This document shows, piece after piece, positions 55,770-64,000 of a DNA stretch of 64,000 bases. The translations under genes were made by a program, and so were the position numbers. The stretch comes from Aphrophora alni (lineage: Eukaryota; Arthropoda; Insecta; Hemiptera; Aphrophoridae): the NCBI GenBank assembly GCA_963513935.1, contig OY740776.1, positions 7,718,724 to 7,782,723 on the forward strand, in the 5' to 3' direction. How positions within the stretch are numbered: position 1 is the first letter of the stretch; the number at the start of each line of letters is the position of its first letter. The notes under the pieces are model-generated. The model searched no databases. It saw only the letters and a program-made list of their open reading frames with translations, and had not been told where the DNA came from.

Positions 55770-57950
55770 TCATGTTGTACAATTTGTTTTTCGATATAAA
55801 CTCAATTTTTGACCTGTAATATTATACTGTATCCCCTGATTTAATTATCATTGATTAATGCATAGCAAAATTAAAGAGGTATTCACTTCGAAACCAATGC
55901 TATTTTTCTTTTCACTACTTGAACTTACGCAAATTGATATAGGAAAAAGTTTACTTGTCATTGTATTTATTATCAGTTCACTTTACATGTTTGGGGGAGG
56001 GGAAGCAGTTGCATATTGTATAATGATTCGTAGTTGGACACATGATTTTTTTTCAGTTCAGTTTTTATTTCTGTTTTTCATTTAAGAGGTTTGGTTGTTT
56101 TCAGAATCTCCCATATTTAAATAAAATTATAATAAGTGTTGCAAAATCAATTATATAATAATGCAATCAATTCTCATCTCTTGGAAGTTAAAATGGTTCT
56201 CTGTGTTACATTAATAATATTGATTTATTTCTTTTATAAATGAATTCAAATTTGTCTGTAAACACATATATATTCTGGGGAGATGAGTATGGAGAAGATT
56301 TGGTCCACTAGATTTGGTATCATGCCCTTCTTTTCTGTAGTAATACGCCTAACTATCCACTCTGTCAACACTTCCAGTGTTGACTCGATCAAATCAGTTT
56401 ATATGTAGACCTAGTAATGTATTATTTATATAAACAGGAGAATTTTATATATATATATATATATACTTTTACAATAAAGAATTATTTATTTGGTTTTAAA
56501 AAAAAAGAAAAAAACAGATTTCATTCAAAAACAAATTTTATTTTTGTAAGCTACAGGAATTGAATTGTAACATTGTTAAATTGTGACAGTAAGGTCTAAG
56601 ACTGGCTTCCCACTACAGCAATAAGATATTTATTGAACTGTCATTGTGATGTGCTACTTTTATCTTATGATCAATTTGCTAATCACCACAACAAATATGA
56701 TCTGTTGGCAAGAATTTTTCAAGTCAGTTCATCAGTTTTAATCAAAATCTCTACCAGTGAATGACTTTTTCGTGATGTGTTGATATTTGAAAAACAGGTA
56801 ACAGGAAGTTTTGGCTTCATACCTATAATTTAAATGCTATGACATAATTCCGCAGTAGTTGCAAGTGAATCATCCCTATACGAAAAGAAATTTAATGAAT
56901 TTTATAGGATGGGCCCAGAAAGTTACCATTTTATTACAACTCATGATTATATACCTTGGAAAATATGAATTTTCACTTAACGTCTGAACCTATCACATCA
57001 GTTTGATGGTAGTCTTTCAATTTATAATTCAATCGTTATTTTCCAACGCTATTAATTGATGAAATTAACAAACTTGAATCTTCAACATTACTCTTGTACC
57101 TCCAAACATCTTGTCACTTTGAATTTCCGAGCGATACTATGCAAAGATATAGGCAGAGCATGTCGTCTTATGCATTTATCTTACAATAGATGTCATTATT
57201 TTACATGTGTACACGAGTTTAACCACAACTACACGATTTAACACAAACTAGTGATACCTATCTTATAACATAGTTATCTTGTATCGTTTACAACTTTAAG
57301 ATATGTATCATATCTCTCTAGTGTGATAATGAGCTAAATAAAGTAATTTTAATTTTATTTAAATAAACTATATTAAAAAAAAATATTATAAAAATACTAA
57401 ATAATCTATATATTGGTTTAAAAAAAATAGTCAAACTTTGTTGTTTACACCTATCACTAGAAAACTGTTACAAAAATCTGTTAGACCAAATCAAAATTTT
57501 GATATTTTCCCTCACATCTGATTTTTGTTCATAAGTTTCTACATGTTTTTTTTCATTTTTTAACTGATCCATATACTGCCTCAATAACATCTCCCACAGT
57601 TGAGTATAGATTAGAGCTTGTTAAACAAACATGTATATTTAAACAATGATCTAATGTTCAATGCCTTACATTTATTTATAAGATATAAGGCAAGTATTTT
57701 CTCATATCTTAGATTTTTTTAAATAAAATTGTGTAATGTCTTTAAATGTATGATAGAATAAGCCAAAGCAATTCATGTACTGTATTAATTAAGAAATAGT
57801 TTGTAATACATTTTCATACAAAATAACTTTTTCTATTTTTATTTACCTCTTTCTTATAATCTCCTTGTAATGACTGAAGTATACATTTCAATTGGAATTG
57901 AGGACTCGAGTTCAACTGTAATAACCAATTCATTGTTGGTTACTTAAGCT
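55770..57950. other. Intergenic between Mgstl and the transposase remnant
   Basis: AT-rich. (TA)n at 56447-56466. No exon or RNA gene was recognised. Confidence 0.5.
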
Positions 57951-57959
57951 TTTATGAAA

Positions 57960-58690
57960 AGTCCTAAAAAATCACAATTAAGAACTTCAAGATTGAGTTG
58001 AAATCTCAAGACATTTACAGAGGTTGCAAAATGGTCATGGTTTTAAGTTGTATCGCTCAGGACTTGTTCATGGTTTGTTGGAGAGTGCCTCCAGTTTTGT
58101 GAAATTGTGTTAAACAAACGCAGATAAGGAAATATAGTTTTGATGAAGGTATTGTGGTCTGTCAATAATTTAAAGTTAAGTGACGCTATAAACCGTCACA
58201 ATTGTGTTTACTATTCACTGTATAACAATTGAAAAGCAATTTAACCAGCTGGAAGCCATAGTTTTGGGTAGCATGAACTGTGATGGTGTTTTTGCTTAGT
58301 ATTTTTTTATGACATGGTCAATTGTAATGTGTACAAAAACATGTTAATGAACACTATCTTGCAAATTAAACAGTACTATGTCCATGATGTTATTTTTCTA
58401 CAAAATGCCGCCCCACCCTACACTGTCTGAGAATTACTGGATCAAGATTTTCCCGGTAAATGGACTGATTGTTGTAATTTCATCGATTGGCCTCCACGAT
58501 CAACTGATTTGACACCCATGGAATTTTTTTCGGGTTAGTCTAGGAAAAGTGTTTTCTGAGAAGCCAAGCACACTAAATAACATAAAACTAGTTCAAGAAA
58601 GACTGTAAGATTGTGCCAATCAAGATAGCGGTTTGTTTGAACATCTATAAAATTTAATTGTTTCATAGATCATCTTATTCATTTTTTTCA
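57960..58690 (+). pseudogene. Decayed mariner-like (DDE_3) transposase
   Basis: Pieces in changing frames: LQFCEIVLNKRR near 58095, a VYKNMLMNTILQIKQYYVHD stretch near 58335, FLQNAAPPY (normally QDGAPPH) near 58395, and FPGKWTDCCNFIDWPPRSTD with LTPMEFF near 58450. This is the order of the D-D part of the widespread insect Tc1/mariner-superfamily transposases. Several stops interrupt it (one after PPYTV, one after EFFSG). A gtacccctgtata near 58793 may mark the element end. Confidence 0.75.
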
Positions 58691-58799
58691 ATTGTATAAA
58701 TAATCTGTTATTAAAATTATAATTGTACAACAATGAAACATTGTTATAAAAGTATGAAAAATTACTTATTTATACAGTTAGCCTACATTTGAGTACCCC

Positions 58800-60390
58800 T
58801 GTATATCAATATCGTTTATCCCAAATTTCAAAGCTGGGGATAAGTAAACAGTTGTTACACTATACTATAAGATGGACAGTCTTTTATTGCTCCTTAGATA
58901 ATTTGTGCAGGTCACAACTGATGGAGAGAATGTCTCTCTTGAGTCTTCTCTGAACACTGCAGGATATCTCCAGTAAAGGAGTAGTGTATAGGTTAGATGG
59001 CCTTTGTGAATTTTGTGAGGACATGTCAAGTGGTCAGGAGAAGAGTTGACCAAACTCCTAAAGGAAGGTAATGTCGAGTTAACTGAACAGAAATAAATGT
59101 TGCAAATATATTGCACAAACTTTCTCACTACTTTTTTTAAAAACCAAATAATCCATCAAAAATGATTTGTCACAAAAATGTCAGTTCGTTAGTTGTGTCT
59201 CAAAAAAAATTTGAGAAAATATTTAAATAGAGGCTAAACATATTTGGTATATGGGCATATTTTTGTCATTACTCGGAACGTTTAAAAAAAAATTGTATAC
59301 TTCTGAATTTGTGGTTAATGACCATATATTACACAAAATTAATATTTCCTTAAAATTTGAAAACAATTATGATTTAATTTTGCTCAATTGTAGCCTGTAA
59401 GAACCCAAACAAGATGTATTGTTTGCCATCTCTCCAAAAATAACAGTGATTTAGTGGTAAAAACAAAAAATATCAGCTTTAAGGCTGGTAAAAAAATTAT
59501 TGAAATGAGGAGATAATGATCCAAAGCCATGTGAAAATTACAAGTAAAAAAATATTATTTTGATTAACTATTATGGAGTATGAGTGGGAAAACTTATGAA
59601 ATGTTTTTGCACCCGTTATTACTTGACTTAACGTGCAAGTAGAACAAATATAGAAGGAGTAATTAAAACCAAAGATACAAACTAAAGCAATGTCTCATAT
59701 TTTGGCATTCCATTGAAACATAAATTTAATAAAATTATCATGTTTGACATAACTTTTTATTTACATTTTGTCACTTACAGTTCAATGACATGTGAATTAT
59801 ACAATGGTATTTAATAATTTATAGTATATTTTTATTACTTTTTAAAAAGCTGAAAAACAATGCTGATATGAAAGTCATGCATATTTAAATACATTGACAA
59901 ATGATGTTATAGCCCTGTTACCCAGGCAACGGAATATTTGACACGTTAACTAAATTAAGTAAAGTGAAGTTTAATAATACTAATGATTATAACTTGGTTA
60001 TATTTAATCATACAAATTTGTTCAGGGTTGATATTGATGCTCATGGCAAAGTTATGTCCCTTCACATTCTTTGTAGAAAAAAAAAAAAACAAACATCTTG
60101 GTTACCATTCATATAATTTCATTTCAATAAAATATTTTATAAAATCAATAAAAACCGTAAAAAAATTATTAAATAATTAAGTGTTGAATAACTATATTTT
60201 TATGAAATATAACACATTTCAACATAAATACAAAGTATACATCTTGCCATTACGTGTTTTTCATACGTATGATCTCCATGACTTGTTCTGTATGTTGTAA
60301 CTTCTTTGAATGCAGTCTCTATTTTATGTATTCTTAACATTTATAATCCAAAAATAATTTTAAAATTTTACAAAAATGAGTTTACTGTGT
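58800..60390. other. Intergenic, repeat B fragments
   Basis: A repeat-B copy near 59130-59620 (ttaattttgctcaattgtag, gagtgggaaaacttatgaaa) and otherwise AT-rich DNA, including the 3' flank of the zinc-finger gene. No clear AATAAA could be assigned to that gene. Confidence 0.4.
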
Positions 60391-60394
60391 TATC

Positions 60395-61839
60395 TTATTT
60401 ACTAGAATGATTCATCTCTCCTGTGTGTACTCTCATATGTGTAATAAGATAATCTCTTCGTGCAAACTTTGAATCACATAATGCGCAGTTATAAGGTTTC
60501 TCTCCTGTGTGTACTCTCATATGTGTAGTAAGAGTATCTCTTCGTGCAAACTTTGAATCACATAACGTGCAGTTATAAAGTTTCTCTCCTGTGTGTACTC
60601 TCATATGTGTAGTAAGATTACTTCTTTGTGCAAACTTTGAATCACATAATGTGCAGTTATAAAGTTTCTCTCCTGTGTGTACTCTCATATGTATAGTAAG
60701 ATAACCTCTTCGTGGAAACTTTGAATCACATAATGTGCAGTTATAAAGTTTCTCTCCTGTGTGTACTCTCATATGTGTAGTAAGAGTATCTCTTCGTGTA
60801 AACTTTGAATCACATAATGTGCAGTTATAAAGTTTCTCTCCTGTGTGTACTCTCATATGTGTAGTAAGATTACTTCTTTGTGCAAACTTTGAATCACATA
60901 ATGTGCAGTTATAAAGTTTCTCTCCTGTGTGTACTCTCATATGTATAGTAAGATAACCTCTTCGTGCAAACTTTGAATCACATATTGTGCAGTTGTAAGG
61001 TTTCTCTCCTGTGTGTACTCTCATATGTCTAATAAGAGTACCTCTTTCTGCAAACTTTGAATCACATAATGTGCAGTTATAAATTTTCTCTCCTGTGTGT
61101 ACTCTCATATGTGTAGTAAGTTGACCTCTTTGTGCAAACTTTGAATCACATAATGTGCAGTTATAAAGTTTCTCTCCTGTGTGTACTCTCATATGTGTAG
61201 TAAGATGACCTCTTTGTGCAAACTTTGAATCACATAATGTGCATTTATACGGTTTCTCTCCTGTGTGTACTCTCATATGTGTAGTAAGAGTATCTCTTCG
61301 TGCAAACTTTGAATCACATAATGTGCAGTTATAAAGTTTCTCTCCTGTGTGTACTCTCATATGTGTAGTAAGTTGACCTCTTCGTGCAAACTTTGTATCA
61401 CATATTGTGCAGTTATAAAGTTTCTCTCCTGTGTGTACTCTCATATGTCTAATAACATTATGCTTTGTTGTAAACTTTAAACCACACAATGTGTAGTGCT
61501 GAACTTCCTCTGTTAAAATAGCTGTACTGTGTAATTTAGGAAAATTAGAACAAATTAATTTATCATACCTATAGTTAAAGTTACGATGTTTCCTATTTAT
61601 ACAATTATTACCGTCAGTTTGACTTATAGATGTAAACAAGTCACACTGTGGATTTAAATGTAGTTCAAGTTGAAACTTTGAGCTCGAACTGAAAATGCAG
61701 TAATTACAGAAGTACAAATTAAACATTTCATTCTCTGCTGACATTAGATTTGATGTTTCTTCTTCTTTGAATTGGTTAGATGTATGGTCTGTTGTACATG
61801 GCCAAGATCCAGTGTCCTCGTCATTGACAAATTCTGTTT
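60395..61839 (-). CDS. C2H2 zinc-finger protein, last exon
   Basis: One long exon, 480-484 codons to the stop at 60395. The first in-frame ATG (61849) overlaps a good acceptor (attaatgtttacag|AAACAG), so translation more likely starts in an unseen upstream exon. Counted from that ATG: an acidic N-terminus; an atypical CxxC-x12-H-x4-C finger at 48-69; a finger at 119-139 whose first Cys is Tyr (only C122, H135, H139); then twelve intact fingers at 28-residue spacing from C147, with TGEK linkers. Helix residues -1/2/3/6 in order: RGQT, RDTT, QGHT, QGQT, EGTR, RGYI, QSNT, RDTT, RGYI, QSNT, RDTT, RDYT. Such proteins are nuclear, sequence-specific DNA binders. Fingers 6-8 and 9-11 are a duplicated module. 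No KRAB, ZAD or BTB domain is visible. Confidence 0.9.
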
Positions 61840-61849
61840 CTGTAAACAT

Positions 61850-62870
61850 TAATAAATTAGGGCGGTTTTTTTCCCCATTGATATGAAATAAAATTCCAAA
61901 AAGATGACATACATAACACCAAACATAAGGAATAGTCCTGTTAAATAATAAAATCTCAAAAGAAAGTCAATAGCAAGCTCAAACTGTTAAATTTTCATAT
62001 AAATTGTAAATCAAAGTTTTTTTTTCTTAAAATTTGTAAAAATGACAAAAGAATAATTGATTTATTTTAAAGTTGTTATTAGCCTGATCCACTTGTATTC
62101 TTACAAAACTTAGCAATAACCCTTACAAGGAATACTCTCTGCACTAGGAACCAATTATTCATACCATTTTAACATGGCATGAGCAACAATCAACCAATCT
62201 TCTTGATTTCAATGATTTACTTTAATAGATTTGTTATTCGTCATTGTGATGACTCTGAAAGCACAGGTGCTACTATGTTGCACATCATTTGCCACTTACA
62301 ATATGGTAGTTACAGAAAGAATACAGTTCCATACAGTTTGATGTGTTTAAATCAGCCGTTACAGTAAATCACAATTTTTGGCATACTGACAAGACAAGTA
62401 TACACATGCAGACAAGACAAGTATTCTTTAGTACAACAACTTAAAAAAAAAGTGAAAAATGTGGACATCAAGAAATTCCCAACTAGACCATGCAAATCGG
62501 ATAATCTGGAGTGTCTAAAATAGTCATAATTGTGTAACCCTAAAAAGTCTAGTTCGAGGCAGTTCGGAACTAGGCATTCATAAAACAAATGTTCAGAACA
62601 TGCTTTATAAACATTTTAGATTGTGTGGTTATAAAACCCAACTCAATATGAAATAAAACAATTAAATTGCCCTAAATTTACTGTGACAATGAATACAATA
62701 AATGATAACAAAAATTACCTTAAACAATTTTTTTTTTCAGTAATAAATCAATAATATATTATCCTATTATACCTTAACCCTAGAACTGGCACAACTGGCG
62801 CATGTTAAAGTTTTTGTTTTCTTAAAAAATCATAAAATATATTAATTTTATACAAAACCTAACTTATAAG
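61850..62870. other. Upstream of the zinc-finger exon
   Basis: Would be intron or promoter of the zinc-finger gene. AT-rich; no upstream coding exon was recognised in the remaining 2.1 kb of the window. Confidence 0.4.
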
Positions 62871-62879
62871 ACATCATTT

Positions 62880-64000
62880 TTCTCAGAAAGATGCATAGAA
62901 TTCATCTATGTAAAAAAAAAAAAAAAAAAAAAAAATTGAAACGGTTTTGGATTAAGTATGTTACATGTCAAAAACGAAGTTATCATTTTTCAGGAGAAAC
63001 CTGTATATCCAAAATCAAAAGCTTACCACCTTTTTCTAAGATATACAAAAGTTTTGTGTAATATTTTTGAATTTATTTAGGGGAAAAAAATAATAAAATT
63101 TGTTACATTTAAAAAAAAAAGGTTTACGGAAATAGGGAATTTGGTCATTTTTTTTCTTCAAAAATTCAGTAAAAATAGTTATATATATATATATATCTTT
63201 TACACAACTTCTATATGTCATTATATTCAGAAAGATGCATAGAATTTAGCTGTGTAGTGAAAAAAATGATAGATGTAAAACAATTAGGGTTACTATGTAA
63301 AATATTCAAAAATCGGATCGTAGCGTAGGCAAGAATTTCACAGAAATGGTAATGTACACTATACTAAAATTTTTTTTTATTTATTGAAGTATTTCTAGAG
63401 ATTTGTAATTTATTTGTGGATAAAAGTTGCTAAAAAGAAAAATCAATTTTTAAAATTTTCATTGGACGTGGTACATTTTTACGTATAAAGTCAATATTGG
63501 CTAACTATTATCAAAAAATCACAAAAAAATATTATAATAATCAATAACCGAATTTTATTACATATGTTCTCACAAAGATACATAGAATTTATGTGTGTAA
63601 TGCAAAAACTTTTAGATTAAAAATTTTTAGAGTTATAAAGGTCATATATCAAAAAATCTGAAAGTAACGGAGGCAAATTCCACAGAAATAGATATATAAA
63701 CCAATAAAAAAATTTTTATAGATAGTCCTATATAATTTTATAAACATTTTGCATACATTTTGGTAAAAACATAATCAATTTATAAAATTTTAATTAGACA
63801 AAATTATTCTGATATATAAAACTAATGGAAACTTGCTAATATTGGTCACACCAGATATACCATAACCTTTCTCTATTTATAGATAGGCCTATATAAATTT
63901 ATAGACATTTTGCATATATTTTGGTAAAAACAATCAATTTATAAAATGTTCATTAGACAAAAATTATTTGTATTAGTAAACACAATGTGTTTTGCTACAA
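62880..64000 (+). repeat. Diverged AT-rich tandem repeat running off the window
   Basis: agaaagatgcatagaattca at about 62886 returns at about 63228 and, as cacaaagatacatagaattt, at about 63571: a period near 340-345 bp. Within the last 300 bp a smaller unit (gatagtcctatataatttta / gataggcctatataaattta) recurs after 161 bp. A poly-A run (62911-62936) and (TA)n (63181-63196) are included. Confidence 0.6.

Noticed and set aside
61840..61849. ATG at 61849 as the zinc-finger start codon
   Set aside because: It overlaps a convincing splice acceptor ending at 61840, so it is probably intronic.

Overview
This window looks like AT-rich, repeat-dense insect nuclear DNA. The evidence is spliced exons with GT/AG borders, (TTAGG/CCTAA)n arrays (the usual insect telomere motif), a C2H2 zinc-finger gene in animal style, and remnants of Tigger/pogo, hAT, Merlin, Tc1/mariner-like, non-LTR and probably Penelope-like elements. 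Long introns packed with repeats suggest a large genome. A hemipteran is a reasonable guess, but the sequence does not prove it. I found no bacterial-type genes, operons or CRISPR array.

Only two cellular protein genes are well supported. The first is a microsomal glutathione S-transferase 1-like (MAPEG) gene on the + strand. Its three coding exons at 12742-12867, 43164-43246 and 54420-54669 join in frame to give 152 residues, across introns of about 30.3 kb and 11.2 kb. Most of the window is therefore inside this one gene. The second is a minus-strand C2H2 zinc-finger gene (60395-61839) with twelve intact fingers; its 5' exon(s) were not found.

Layout. 1-12 kb, upstream flank: a Tigger-like MITE (1035-1404), a 1-kb fold-back (3706-4694), a TIR element carrying a nested hAT MITE with a perfect 8-bp target duplication (8531-9232), and a broken DDE-transposase gene (10299-12105, minus). 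12.6-43.2 kb, promoter, exon 1 and intron 1: a TIR element carrying a terminal-exon-like coding piece (14748-15320), a 48/57-bp minisatellite, fold-backs, a 103-bp satellite, a repeated 'MTGARW' unit tied to fold-backs, hammerhead-ribozyme-like motifs (22954-23081 and 31227-31271), a 2-kb CCTAA array with a second-level repeat (28013-30015), a 127-bp satellite (32345-33485), a Merlin remnant, a LINE 3' end with poly-A tail, and a 1-kb TTAGG array (39600-40590). 43.2-54.7 kb, exon 2, intron 2 and exon 3: copies of a long dispersed repeat (parts D and C), a 156-bp tandem repeat, a transposase tail and an LTR-like segment. 54.7-64 kb: a Tigger deletion derivative, a decayed mariner-like transposase, the zinc-finger gene and AT-rich repeats.

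The two genes show no functional link. Most of the biology here is mobile DNA accumulated in and around a detoxification gene. The most notable items are the self-cleaving-ribozyme-like motifs, the exon-carrying TIR element, and the two interstitial telomere-motif arrays of opposite polarity, one of which has an apparent array-free relative nearby.
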